Positions 34,427-46,417 of a DNA stretch of 64,000 nucleotides are shown in pieces. Positions within the stretch are counted from its first letter, which is position 1; the number at the start of each line of letters is the position of its first letter. The notes under the pieces were generated by a model. The model saw nothing but the letters and a program-made list of their open reading frames with translations. It was not told where the DNA came from and searched no databases. Both the position numbers and the translations under genes were made by a program. Source of the stretch: Sphagnum compactum. Lineage: Eukaryota > Bryophyta > Sphagnopsida > Sphagnales. Where the stretch lies: contig OZ234495.1 of the NCBI GenBank assembly GCA_965153455.1, positions 24,424,875 to 24,488,874 of the forward strand. Direction: 5' to 3'.

Positions 34427-35110
34427 CTACCCTTTTTTTGTACTCAATGTCATTATTTTGGTGTTAGTAGTGATTGTTAAAATGTTGTTACCGCAATCAT
34501 GATGAGCTTTAACTTGCTTTAACCATGGCCTTCCTAAAAGCATAGAATAAGCCTTTAGAGTATCTTTCGTTTGTAGTATTGTAACTGAAATTTTAAATGT
34601 ACACCTTGCTAATTTGATTTTGAAGTTTCGTTTTAACCCTATTGGTTGTACCTTCCTTTGATTTGCCATTTTCACCATGAATGGTGATGATTAAGGCTTC
34701 TTCGAACCCAATTTCCTTTGCATGTGTTCGGAAATAATATTTACTATATAATCGCCGTCCAATAAAACATCCATGATTTCATAGTTCCCAATGGATACAT
34801 TTACAACGGGCATAACTTCGTCAAAATTGTTCTTATGGTGAGTACCAACTTTGCGCACATGTGGTACATGTTCTTCTTCCATCCTCAAAAAGAACTTTGT
34901 CAATATCTTCCGTAGTTGGGGGAAAATTTCGATCAGTTGCCCCAATTTAACCTCCATCTTCATATTTAAAATTCGATCATCCAACATTCCTTCCAACTTC
35001 CCTTTAGGAATAATTGGGCTTGTTTTAGCGTCAAGCTACTTCTTGTTAACCTTGGTTGTATCTACCATTGTATCATTGTATAAGTCCTTTTTATTCTCCT
35101 CATGGTAGGG
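34427..35110 (-). pseudogene. Ty3/gypsy retropepsin-like protease relic
   Basis: A single minus-strand frame, with one stop at about 34,688 in the middle, reads an aspartic protease domain. It shows VMPVVNVSIGNYEIMDVLLD...VNIISE (flap and active-site region), KLGSKKP, MANQRKVQPIGL, and the C-terminal signature YSMLLGRPWLKQVKAHHD. The active site reads D-G-D, so the expected Gly after D-x is changed. Together with the integrase relic it belongs to one minus-strand Ty3/gypsy element. The gag region expected above 35.1 kb was not recognised. Confidence 0.88.
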
Positions 35111-35289
35111 TAAAGCTTTCCAATCTTGTTGTGATGTTTATTTGGTATCTATTTGTAAGTTTTACATAGTATTTGAAGTATCCAAATATACTTTTGTTGG
35201 GACATCCATCTTTGCCTATATTCGTTGTATTTTACCTACAAGTTCTTGATGTATTGCCTTTTCTTAAGATGAACTAGTTCTTCAACCTA

Positions 35290-35670
35290 TACTAATTACT
35301 AACCTAGCCTAAGTTAACCTAAACATTCTTAGGCTAAAAAAAACTTAGGATAATTATGTCGCATCTAGTTGCATCATAGTTACATTGAGTCGCATCTAGT
35401 TGCATCTTGTTACACAAACTTGAGGAGGTTACAAACTTGATAAAATATCTTGTAATAAGCCACTTAGGTTGACTTGGCAAAAAACCTAAAGCTAGGAACT
35501 TAAGCAAATCTACCTAGGTTAACCTATTAGTAAGGTAATATATTCTAAGCACATTTAAATATACTAGATGTAGTAATTTTATATGTTTAGTTAAGCAACC
35601 TATAAGGTAGCTTATATTACGAAGTAGGTTAACTTAATAGGTATGTTAATTTAAGCTAGTGTGTTAAGTA
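35290..35670. repeat. AACCTA/TAGGTT-rich segment
   Basis: CTAACCTAGCCTAAGTTAACC, AGGTTAACCTATTAG and AAGTAGGTTAACTTAATAGG are short dyads in the TAGG/CCTA style, more diverged than at 27.5 kb. A (GTTGCATC)-type short repeat lies at about 35,365-35,415. Confidence 0.6.
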
Positions 35671-37719
35671 GTTAAAAAGTCAAAGAGTTATGTGTCACCT
35701 TTTTCAAAACAACTATTAATATTATAGTCATAATTACAATTAACAATATATTGTTTAGTACATAGACATTTGAATTAATAATTAAACTTTTCATTTTTTA
35801 ATTGTAAATGTTTTATACACTTATCTATCATTGCTAAAGTTTAGAAGTAAATAAAAAAAGGTTTAGCCTTGCCATATGACGTGCAATATAATGTATTTTG
35901 CTATAGAATATATGGGCTTTTATTTTAACACTAGTATGAACTCCACATATGTTAGAAAGTATTACACCTAGTGTGTTTTCACCCAATAATAATATATTTA
36001 CCCAAAAATTGAACAAGTTGTCATATTGACTATAATTGCAAAACCATGATGCCAACTTTGTCCAACTATGTTCCCATTAAACCCTTGAAATATGCAAAGT
36101 CCCACACAATTTTTTTTCATTTTCAAAGGTTCCCACTTAAATACATCTTAGCCATTTGATATAACCCCAAATTTCATGACCTTAAAACAACCAACTTTAA
36201 AGAGGGACAACAAAATGCCCTTTTCAGGATGAAATAAATTGTATGTTTCAAAGAGATTTTAATTCAATGTGATGCAACATATTGAAAACACATTCCAATG
36301 TGTAGTGGAATTGTTTGAAAGTCAAAAGGAGGCATTAGAGGGGGTTTCATTGAGAAGGATGAATGCACACTAAGGTGGGTTGTTTTTTGACTTAAAATGA
36401 CCATTTTTGTAGAGTGCCCTTTCTTGAACACCTATAATGAACAACAAAATATATCAAATTGGCAATCGGAAATTGATTATAGATTTACAACTTGATTATG
36501 AGAACACATGTGTAATTGTTTCTTAATAAAAGTGCACCCACTTTTGACAACGGACCTATCATGTTGAAAAATATGGATTTGTTGGTTGATTAAAAGGGTA
36601 GAAAATTGAAAGGTTCATATTGAATTCAATTATGGATTATTTATATTGATTCAGTATGTGGTGTAATATCAAATAATAAACTTTTATATGAAGTTCTTCC
36701 CACAATAATCTTAGCCAAGTTTAAAAGCGAAGACTTTTGATTGGTTAGTTCATTGAGCCCTTATTTCATAAATCCCTAACATAGTTGATTTTCTTTAATT
36801 TTTGATTATAAAGAATCAAATGTGCATATATTTGGAATATCTACTTGGGTTCCTATTAACATGGACTTTATTGCTTTTGATACAGGACTTTATTACCATT
36901 GAAGTAATGATACCACAAAAGCTTACAAAATTAACATTATAGAATACACTTTTGTGGACTTTTTATTTTTCCAAAATTGGGCCACCTTAAAATGCATTTA
37001 CTTAGGGATTTTTTTTTGGGTGTAAATGGAGTTTGGAGTTAAATTGCAAAAATGATTCCCAACCATTATTTCAACATTTTGAAAGGTTAAAAAAAAATTG
37101 AATGAAGAATGTGATATGGCATCAAGGAAAGATCTTTTGAAAAACCATTTTTTTTGGTTGAGAAAGTATTGAATAGGAATTCATATGAGGAAGTTATAAG
37201 CTCATAAAATAGCATAACTCATAACTTGGTACTTTAAAGTCTATGACTTTGAAATCCAAGGAACTTTGCCATTTTGATGTACTCATCACCACAATTTACA
37301 TAATATAATGCAAGCACAAGTAAAAACCCCCCCCCTTTTCCAACTACGTTTACAATTTGGGTTCAATTACAATTAAAGTTGAAAATCGCATTTTCAACTA
37401 CAATTTATTTTTTCCAATTGCTAACCACAAGAGTGGACAAGTACAAGTTGAAAATGAAATTGTAATCAAAAGTGACAACCACAGTGATAATCACTTTTGA
37501 CCACTTTAGTTGGAAATGATTTCACCGTTATAGTCAAAGTTGTTTTTTACTGTAACTTCCCATTGGATGAACTAACAAATCATGACATCATCAAACAACA
37601 AGTTGAATTTTCAACTATATTCCAATTAAGCCATCGAGTTGTAATTTCGACTATGTTACAACTATGCCATGTAAAGAGTAACCAATAGTTTGTCGACACA
37701 TGGCCCTACTTAAAGTTAT
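35671..37719. other. AT-rich noncoding stretch
   Basis: No gene is recognised. A C9 run is at about 37,327-37,335. Around 37,370-37,690 words such as AACTACAATT and AGTTGAAA(A/T) recur without a fixed period. The frame 37497-37688 has no motif. Confidence 0.5.
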
Positions 37720-37912
37720 GTCTAGGCTTAGGTAGGTATGTAGGTTCACTTAGAAGTAAGTAGGTAGGTAGGAAGTTATGTTATCTACCTACTAGGCCTA
37801 CCTATTTATATATACCAGCCTAACCTAAGCTTAAATCAGTAGGTAGGTAGGCCTAGGTAAATAAGTAGATTGTAGTGCTACTTAGGTTAGGATAGATACA
37901 TAGGTTTAGGAT
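37720..37912. repeat. TAGG/CCTA tetranucleotide cluster
   Basis: AGTAGGTAGGTAGG near 37,757, CTACCTACTAGGCCTACC near 37,782 and CAGTAGGTAGGTAGGCCTAGG near 37,838 repeat the tetranucleotide in both orientations, giving small palindromes. Confidence 0.8.
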
Positions 37913-37924
37913 AATCCTTTCTTT

Positions 37925-38110
37925 TACGATGTGGCCTTTAAGGTCAAACCCTTCTTATTGGTTTATCCTATATGCCAGCTTCACCTTTAGAAAACGACTT
38001 ATACACCAACTTCATTATGTAGTTTACAAATTTGAAAACTATGACAAATAATATGGGAACAACATTGTAGTTGCATTTTAGTTACATCCTAGGTTGCAAC
38101 TTCATTTCAA
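37925..38110 (-). repeat. Dispersed repeat, copy 2 (inverted relative to 4.6 kb)
   Basis: The reverse complement contains GGATAAACCAATAAG, then GGGTTTGACC, preceded by TTCAAATTTGTAAACTA, in the same order as the 4.56-4.72 kb copy. Spacing is similar and divergence is considerable. Confidence 0.55.
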
Positions 38111-38309
38111 CTAGGGTAAACATGCCTACCATCATACACTTAGAATTTCAAAGGAGGTCCATTGTTACACATTGTTCCTTTTTTTGTTGCTAAATGAACA
38201 TTTGTAGCCTTCCATCTAATGCTTTCAATGCTACAAAAAATGTCCAATTTGGTTAAGGAACGAAAAAAATATGGGTTATTTTGTTAAAGGGGTTCATGTT
38301 TGGTGATAA

Positions 38310-38720
38310 ACTTGTTAAAATAGTTTTAAAAGTTTGACATTAAACTTTTCTTTGTTATTTTGTTGCATTTGGAGTACAAAGGGGTCTTGTAGATCCCTAG
38401 TTGGCACACCCATAGGTTTTTAGATCACTCAAAATGGACTAAAAATGAGAAAGATATATTAGGTTTAGAACTAAAAAAGGTTTAAAGTTTATTATTCAAA
38501 ACATTTAAAACAAAATATTACATTTTGAATGTTGAGATTAAATTCTTTTGTCATTGTTTTGTTGAATTTGGAGTAAAAATAATTATTATATATCCCTAAT
38601 TGGTGCACCCATAGGTTTTTAGATTACTCAAAACAAACTAATATTTACAAATATATGGGGTTTAAAACTAAAGAGGGTTTAGAGTTTTTTCTTCAAAATT
38701 TTTGAAACAAAATATCATTT
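38310..38720. repeat. 199-bp tandem duplication
   Basis: CACCCATAGGTTTTTAGAT occurs at about 38,407 and 38,606. Before it both copies carry TTGTTGAATTTGGAGTA-like sequence, and after it GGTTTAAAACTAAAGAGGGT-like sequence. The two ~200-bp copies are adjacent and diverged by substitutions and small indels. Confidence 0.8.
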
Positions 38721-39430
38721 GTCCTCTTCCTCCTCTTTTTTGTTTTCTTCCTTGCTTTTTTTCTTTTGGTGTTTAGAGAAAAAATTTAATCCTTCAACTT
38801 GTGCTTCCAATTACATAAAAATTCTTCATTGTTTTGGTTAAAGAATGAAGAAAATATTAAAATTTTCATAGGTTGTTCTAGGTACCTAATACCCAATTAC
38901 TGACTAGAATAAATAAACTACCTACAATAATTAACTAGCTTAGTCTACATACTAATTATTGTAAATAATATTATGTAATAGGGAGTAGTATTCATAAAAT
39001 GATTTAATTTATAGTAATAAAATTAATAAAAATTCAATATTAAATATTTAAAATTTGCATTAACTATAAAGATTGAGACAAATATATAGATTAATAATAA
39101 CATTTTTATTCTCAAATGTTATTGTAATTAGTTTTAAGCTAGGCTAGTTACATTTTTATAATTATAGTAATTAATAACATTATAATATGATCTTGACTTA
39201 AGTGACTAATTAGTTGTTAGCTATTGATTAAATTAACATATTAGTGCTTAAGCTTGGCTAAACTAGGGCTAACCACCTAAAGTACATTTAAAGCTAAACC
39301 ATGAAACACCTAGGTTAGATGGTCTAAGCCATGCTTAAACTTATGGTGCATGCCACATGTGATACATATGTAGTTTTAGACATAGGCCAAGTGACACCTA
39401 AATTGGGTCAAGTGTAACCAAAAAAGAAAG
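38721..39430. other. AT-rich noncoding stretch
   Basis: A pyrimidine-rich run of CCTCTT/TTTTC words lies at about 38,720-38,780. After that AT-rich DNA has scattered TAGCTAGG-type words. No gene is seen. Confidence 0.5.
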
Positions 39431-40310
39431 GGGGTCCGAAATCACACAGTACACTGATTGCCTGCGCGACCCCAAGCGTCCATGTTCTCCTGATCTTCTA
39501 CACACAACTCAAACCTCTGATCATCACACAGCACGCTAACTGCCTACTGACTCTCACAGACGCACATTGCAAGACTAGAGATGAACAAGTGCTTTTCTTC
39601 CACACAACGACAGGGCAGATTTCACATCATTCGTCTCCTACCTCGCCCACTCACACAATTGCCAGCCAAGGAAACTCTTTCATTACAGACTATATACATT
39701 GCTCGAAAGCACAAACCTGACTTCCATCAAAAGTTCACAAACCACCACATTCCTAGTTCTGTCTGATCTCTCTCTCTCTCTCTCTCTCTCTCGAATTCCT
39801 CTACAACAGCTTGGCCAGTTACTAGGCGCAGCGGAAAATTCTAGCATTCAGCCAAGCTCTCCTGCAACTCACCGAACATCCTCTCACTATCTCCTACCAA
39901 GATCCTTTACTTCCGCCTCCCTACTCCTCTCCTCCTCCTGTTGCCCAAAAAAAATCCCTTTCCAATCCGACTTCCTGATCTTTTTCACCCCTCCACCAAC
40001 CGTCCATTCCTCACACTCTTCTCCCCAGACCTCCGTTATAGCTCCAAACCGACTCTGCCCATAATGGTAGTTCCATCCCTCATAATTCGGCGCCGCCAAT
40101 CGGCCTCCATGCCTATTCAGTAGCAGCCGCCATTTGAATTTCCCTGTACAGCATCCCACACACAGCCAGCCAAGCTTCCCATGCACTCCCATGCAACATT
40201 AATCGAAAGGCAGCCGCCACAAAAGCAAACGGCTCAAGAAAGCAAAAACTCAATTTCCAGTATCAGGGAATGTTCACAGGATATGGCAACCTGATTTCAC
40301 GTTACACAAG
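39430..40310. other. GC-richer, C/A-rich island of unknown nature
   Basis: This ~0.9 kb block differs sharply from its AT-rich flanks and is dominated by C, A and CT on the plus strand. An 82-bp spaced duplication of ATCACACAG(T/C)AC lies at 39,441 and 39,522, and a (TC)13 run at 39,767-39,792. Plus frames (39,581-39,766 and 39,699-40,064) and a minus frame (39,887-40,192, 101 codons) overlap here, but none shows a domain and they mutually shadow each other. Candidates are an old transposon terminus, a 5' untranslated or promoter segment, or a retrocopied transcript. The sequence does not decide. Confidence 0.45.
39767..39792. repeat. (TC)13 microsatellite
   Basis: Uninterrupted TC dinucleotides inside the GC-richer island. 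CT runs are common in plant 5' untranslated regions, but no gene follows here. Confidence 0.95.
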
Positions 40311-41625
40311 ATTTAACTTTTTAAGCAATATGGTGCTTTGGTTAAATGTAAACTTGGCCACATGGCACTTAGGTCTAGTTCAATTATACCAAACCTTCTA
40401 CTGACCTACTAGATTGTATTGATGCTTGGTATCATGTGCATTGTATTAAACTTTCAAAATTTGAATAAATTATGTACGTAAATGACCATGTTATTATGTA
40501 GGTATGTTATCGATCCTAAAACACTAAACACTTTTACAATAAAAAAACCAAAATAAAATTAATCACATCAAAAATTTTAATATACAAATGAATTGGGTTG
40601 TGTTTTTTTATAATGTTGAAAAAATATCAACAATTAAAATATAATGAAATTTATTTCATAAGTTTTGTAGTTAAACAACACCAACATTAGTAAGTGTTGA
40701 ATGTCATAAACTACCAAAACCATGTGATAGGAGGTAGCCCCGTAGTGATACCTCTTCAATCAATGAAAGGAATTTTTAAATGGTTACCTTTCATGTTCAA
40801 AGATGTTTAGTTATCCTTAAGTTCATTAGCTTAGGTAGTATAAAAAAAAAGATCTAAATTCCTTGGTATGCCCTCTAAGGACAACTCATTATTTTTATAA
40901 TATTTCTGACCATATGTGGAGAGGTTTCCAACTTGCAATAATTGTTGATTCGCTTAGTGGGAGTCGCCCCAAGTTGGTTTCATTATTGGCAATCTATCAC
41001 AATCATTAGGTAATTAGTGAACTTTGTTGGTTTTTAAACCTCAATAAAAATTTGCCTCTTAAAATTATAACCATACATTTCCAACTTATGTAGAGGTCTA
41101 CTAGGGCATATTGGATTTGGTTGTTCTACGTTTACTATGTAACATTTTGCACGAGGTGTTGACATAATAAGAATGCCCAACTTGCATTCTTTGTAAAGTT
41201 GACTTGTAGTTGTATAGTATAGTGGAGAGATGATCGAACCAAAATTGCAACAAAGACATTAGTCCAATGAACTTCATTTCATCCATCCAATTGGCATTTA
41301 TCATCCATCTTTATGTTTTGTGACTCACCAAAGTAGTTGAACATAAGACTTATGGAGTCGACACACCACCTCAAGAAGCATGACTATAGGCTATGTCATT
41401 TTCCTAATCAATGTTTCAACTATAATTCAATTATAAAACATATGAGTGCTAAAAAATTCCATGAATGACCCTTTAATTAAAATTTACTTTCAATTGTCCA
41501 CCAAAAGAGTACATAGTTCAACTTACTTGGTAGCCCCAAATTATTTTTTTAATATTTAAATCTTTTAATGTAGTTGAAAATGATATGTAGTTGAAAGCAG
41601 TTAGTTGAAAAAAAGGGTTTTCTAC
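40311..41625. other. AT-rich noncoding stretch
   Basis: No coding or RNA feature was recognised. About 41,560-41,625 contains three TAGTTGAAA words. Confidence 0.5.
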
Positions 41626-41900
41626 TAATGAAGGAAGAGAATGGTGACACCCCACAAGTTTGGGCCATGGTGTGTCTTTTGAGTATGAATTGATTGTGAT
41701 TAGTCCATGCACCATATTTTTGGCTACAATTTGTTTTGTTTTGTTTTGTTTTTTTTTTTTTTGGGTTTATTCAAATTGATTTCACCTTGAATTCAACATA
41801 TTGAAAATTTTAAAATCCCACCTTGGAGCTTTCAAACATTCTTTTTGTCCTGAAGTGTGGAACTAGGGAGCACACCCAAGGTTTTCAAAGTTTTATAAAA
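41626..41900 (-). mobile_element. Diverged second copy of the LTR-like segment
   Basis: This aligns colinearly with about 32,760-33,020: CAAGT(C/T)T(A/G)GGCCATGGTG(A/T)GTCTT, then GTCC(A/G)TGCACC, and, after a gap, a block ending A(A/G)CTAGGGAGCA(T/C)ACCC. Both copies have the same orientation and lie about 9 kb apart. They could be the two LTRs of one element whose interior includes the protease and integrase relics. Strong divergence and the missing ~600 bp of this copy also allow an unrelated solo fragment. Confidence 0.5.
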
Positions 41901-43570
41901 CACATTATACCAAAATGTTTACCTTGATACCTTGTGGGAAGCCTTTGGGACTGTTTCACCAAGTATGATATTTTAACCCCACAAAATAGACCTCAATTTG
42001 TATGTACAACAATACCAAGACACTCCCTTTCACAACAAACACACAAATCACATCACATTGTTTTTATGGCACTTATCCAAACTACTCCTTTATGGGTCTT
42101 TGTCATTTTCCAACTATGTCCATTTCTACACTATTGTTGTACATGCATAAATTAAGTAATATAATTAGTGTCTGGTGGAATTACAAATATGACCTAAATT
42201 AAGTCCAAAGATTACAACATTTCCCATCACAATGACATTTTTTTACTTCCATGTTATTCAACACCCATTTTCCCCCCAAATAAAAACACATGTCCTATCA
42301 GTTAGCTTTGTAGAAGATGCAAAACCAAAAATCATCGTCCTTCTTTCCATTTCTAAACGCCTTCCCACAAATTCTACCACATCTTTGTAAAACATGCCAA
42401 AACAAAGAACACACCACATCACAACATTTTCATAAAAAACAACCATCACCACACACTTCTAGTTCATATTTGTGGCATTTACATAAAACACAATAAACAA
42501 ATCCATTATATTTTGAGCACAAATCAACAACATTAGAAGCAATGTTGTCTCCAAAGTTGATATAATTGATTTCATCCCACTCACATGATGATGTTAATGT
42601 TTGCAAAATGTTTGTCCCCCATGCATCTATTCACCCCATTCACAAAAACCAAATTCCTTTTGCCTTAATTCCACACAAGTTTTCAATATCCTTAATCATG
42701 TACACCCTATACAATGGTGTGAAATGTGACATATTTGCAAAGTTTCACATGATTGTTGTTACCATTTCAAGGATGAATTTAAAAATTAAGACATTTCTCA
42801 AATTTGTGGGCAATGCAACATCACAATGTTGAAACAAATGTACAAGCTCTTGATGTGCTTTCATATATTCTTAACACATATTGATGTTATTTTCTTTTAG
42901 TGTGTTGGTAAAATTTTTAGGACAATCTTTTGGTCACTTGAAATGAAGTAACTTGCAATTTAAATGCTACACCTTTGAAGATTTGAGTCCTCTAGGATTG
43001 CTCAATAGTTTTTTATCCTTTTAATTTTTGACCATAATTTTAGTCATAATAAACTTATTCGCAATCATTTCAATCGTCTTAGTCACACCTTTCTAATTTT
43101 CATGTCCTCAAAGTTTCTCATGTTGAAATTGAATTTTACCTTTGTGACCACTTCAATTTCAAACTAGGACTTCATTGAACAAGTTTAAAATGTAGGTTGT
43201 TGGTTTTGGTAGACTTATGTTATCATTAGTGCTAATGATAGATTATAAATATGTACTTCATTCTTTTTCAAGTTGGGGACAAATGTACATGATCTAATAG
43301 ATTGCACTCCACTTTTTGTTTCCACATGCAAAATGTTGGTGAAGTTTATTATGTACTTCAAGATATATCAAAGCCACAAATGCTTTCATGGTAAAGCTTT
43401 AGTCACTAGCTATTTTACCTTATGTTCTAGATCTAGTAATCCCATAAATTTATGCATGCAAAAAATTGTAGTGACATGAACTAAATAGTGATGGCTTTTC
43501 ACCATAATGTTGTGAACACATACATAACATAACAATTCCCAATTTTATTTTTTTGCATAACAACTAAATT
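41901..43570. other. AT-rich noncoding stretch
   Basis: No gene was recognised. Short frames (41,934-42,155, 42,258-42,452, 42,566-42,832, 43,273-43,479) lack motifs. A C-rich spot lies at 42,271-42,279. Confidence 0.5.
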
Positions 43571-43625
43571 CACTAGTCGAAAAAAATGACACTTTGGCAT
43601 CCCACCGTAACCGCAATGTAGCCAT
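43571..43625 (+). mobile_element. CACTA-like terminus (orphan)
   Basis: CACTAGTCGAAAAAAATGAC, followed by ACTTTGGCATCCCACC, is a good match in style to plant CACTA terminal repeats. No inverted partner was found in the remaining sequence and no strong subterminal repeat follows. Confidence 0.35.
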
Positions 43626-46112
43626 CCACCTTACATGGAAAAAATAAAATAAAATGTTGAACTCTTTATTAGTATCATCAAACATAAAATTGTCCAATAT
43701 TTTAAGGAATTTTAGAAAAATTGTTTATCAAGTAGGTAGTTCTTACAAAGAATTGCCTACAATGTCACAACATATGTGAATTCAAGTACACATTACAATT
43801 AAATGCAAGTATGTTAACAAATGGTGGGAATGCATATAAAGTTTAAACAAATAACACAACATGGATTTAAAATTACGAATGACTAAGTAAGAATGAGTAG
43901 AGTCTTGGGGAGGGGGGGATGATGTGGGGATTTCTAATGCAGGCAATCCTAAGATCTTACAAAGGTGAAAAAGACATTACATATTCAATACAAAATTTAA
44001 GGAAAAACTTTTGTCAATACATTAATGTAATATTAAAATTACAACCAGCTAGTTTCATACTGAACCGATAATGTTTAGGTGCAATCATAATCAAATGAGC
44101 CAATATGTTTTTCAATAAAAGGAATGTGAGTATTTTAAAAATATATTTTCCCTTAAAAATGAGTTTTTAGCATGAATGTTTTTGCAACTTGTTATTAAAT
44201 ATGTTTATGGTTGCCTTCGCCCGTGCAAATGCAGGCGGACTTAGGTTTTTGTTGTGCAGTGTTTTGTGCGGCACCATCTAGTGTTGGCTACACTGCCAAT
44301 ACTGGTAAAGGGCCTAATGTAATGTAATAGTTGCCTCAATATATCACAATTTGTGTTTCAATCATTGTTGAATACATATGAATTTTCAAATGTGTGCATA
44401 TTGACATTTTGTCTTGAAAAAAAATCAAAATTTTAAATCATGTCAAAATATGTTAATTATTTTAGGCTCATGTTCTTGTATTATAAGTTACAACTTTGTT
44501 TTATATGTGATGTACATTACACCCCCATTTATAAGTTGTAAAAGACTATCAAAAAATTGAGATTTGAAAACACATTTTGAAAATTTAAAATTTCATATCT
44601 TTTAAATTGTGAATTTTTTGAGTGTGGGTATTTAGGTATTATCATTTCAATTTTCTAATCATTGACAAATTTTAATTAAGAGAGGTTTTAGTCTAGTGTT
44701 TTGTGATTTTTTTTTTGGTTTGATGTAACTATTGTTCAAGTTCAAAAATCTTTAACTAAATCAAAACTTAAAATTAAATTAAATGCATTTATATTTAGAA
44801 TTCATAAAAATCATATGAGTCACCTAACACAATTTCCCTAGAGCAACCACAATTTTCAAATGGAGATGCATAAACTTTTGATAATTTTCATTGGGATCAA
44901 ACCTAGATCTTGTCTCGTTTCATTGTAATTACATCTATTTATGTATTTGGATGGAATGTTCACATTAAAAGGTTATTGAATCCTATGTATGTAACATAAC
45001 AAAACACAAATTTGTAACATCATACCATGAAACAATGACAAAAACCACCTCTTTGATTGTTCATGTGCAAAACCTTGCAATTTCAAATTAAAATCATGAA
45101 CTTCACCCCATAATTGAATGCCCAATAAGGATCAACGTGATTGGCTTGCATGATAAAGTTATTTAGAAATTTCCCATCCATAAGCTTGGATGGGGCTTGC
45201 CCTATTGATAAGATTTTTGGAAAAGAAGGCTTCAGATGTTAAGATGTCAACTGATTGTCTATTTCTCAAATATAATTACTTTTTTGGGGGGTCATTTCCA
45301 CAATTTAAAAAGAAAAAGAAAAAAAGACTACATTATATACCCTAAACCCTAAACCCTCCATTATGCAAAATGAAGTCTTGACTCTAGCTCCTTGCCCCAA
45401 TTTTGCCAATCAAGTAGAGGCAACGCCATGAGGAGTTACCAAATAAATAGCCATGGGTTGAAGAAGAGAGAGTTAAGTGAATCCTAGTATGATTTCAACC
45501 TTCCTTCAATCACCAAAAGTCCAACTAGGGGAATCAATTGCAATGAAGGGGACAATGCTTTTCACTCCAAAAACAAAAAAAAAGTGGAAAAAAATCTTAG
45601 GATCCCCTCCCTACCAAATATGGATACTGAATTGAATGCTCCCTAATGAGTGTGTCTGACTTTGGCACCAGAGTTTGGTTGTGGGTTTCTCCTCGTCCTG
45701 AAGGCTATGGATCCTCCTCCTGAGTCCTGACTTGACTCAGCTTATCAGGACACCATGCTCAAACCCTTTTGTCCTGAAGCCAAACTTATGGACCATGCAT
45801 CCATCATCATCCCCAATTGCATTCAAACTAGAGACACCCGGATGATGGGTGTTGCAGTAACTTACTCCTGTCCATGTCAAAAAGAAAGAATCATTTACCT
45901 TTTCTTTTTTAAAAAATTAAAATAAAAAAGAAACTAATAAATCCAGTTTTTTAAATAAAAAAACAAGAATTTCCATTTTTTTTCAAATTTTTTCAAATTT
46001 TTTAAAAAGTTGGAGTAGGTGGCCAGGATCCCAAGCTAGATTTTGTATTTATTGGTGACAAAGTTTCCTCCAAAAAACAACAAAGTGGTGACAAAACTTT
46101 TGAGAGTACTGA
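43626..46112. other. AT-rich noncoding stretch with a small GC-rich patch
   Basis: No gene was found. A GC-rich patch at about 44,205-44,330 (CCTTCGCCCGTGCAAATGCAGG, split by the line, then GTGCGGCACCATCTAGTG) stands out and ends in two TAATG words; its origin is unknown. A further mixed-composition stretch lies at 45,600-45,850 (TCCTCCTCCTGAGTCCTGAC) without an open frame of note. Confidence 0.45.
45339..45357. repeat. Short interstitial plant telomere-like run
   Basis: ACCCTAAACCCTAAACCCT is about 2.7 units of the Arabidopsis-type telomere repeat. Such telo-boxes also occur in plant promoters, but no gene follows. Confidence 0.85.
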
Positions 46113-46306
46113 GTACCTCGGCCACTTCGACACATTTTCTCAAATAATTAATTATTTTCGAGGATTTCATTTCAGAATACAATATATTCCCAAACATACC
46201 ATCAGATTCTTTAGTTTTCTCAGAGATTTTTTTTTGGTTGAATTTTTGGGGAAAATTTTAAAGTTTCTGAAAATAACATAATTTCGTGTTGAACTGGCCT
46301 AGGTAC
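46113..46306 (+). mobile_element. MITE-like element, copy 1 (~194 bp)
   Basis: Terminal inverted repeats are GTACCTCGGCCACTTCGACA (46,113-46,132) and TGTTGAACTGGCCTAGGTAC (46,287-46,306). They pair with few mismatches. The interior is AT-rich and non-coding. No clear target duplication was resolved, so the superfamily is unknown. Confidence 0.7.
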
Positions 46307-46417
46307 TAGAGTAATAAAAAAAAGTGTTGGCATTTCTTCAAAAATCCAAGAATTCCTAAGTGGTTTCAGAGACTCAAGCCCTGTGATTTCAAAACTTAAG
46401 GCTTTCTTATTATCATA

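Noticed and set aside
39887-40192. 101-codon minus-strand ORF in the GC-rich island
   Set aside because: Overlapping frames on the other strand are as long, and no domain or codon bias separates them.
41599-41630. Right end (CATTAGTAGAAAA in reverse) of a 14-kb CACTA element starting at 27,170
   Set aside because: The match is imperfect, lies at the edge of the LTR-like copy and lacks a target duplication; kept only as a possibility.
45339-45357. A chromosome end
   Set aside because: Fewer than three telomere units within continuous non-telomeric DNA.
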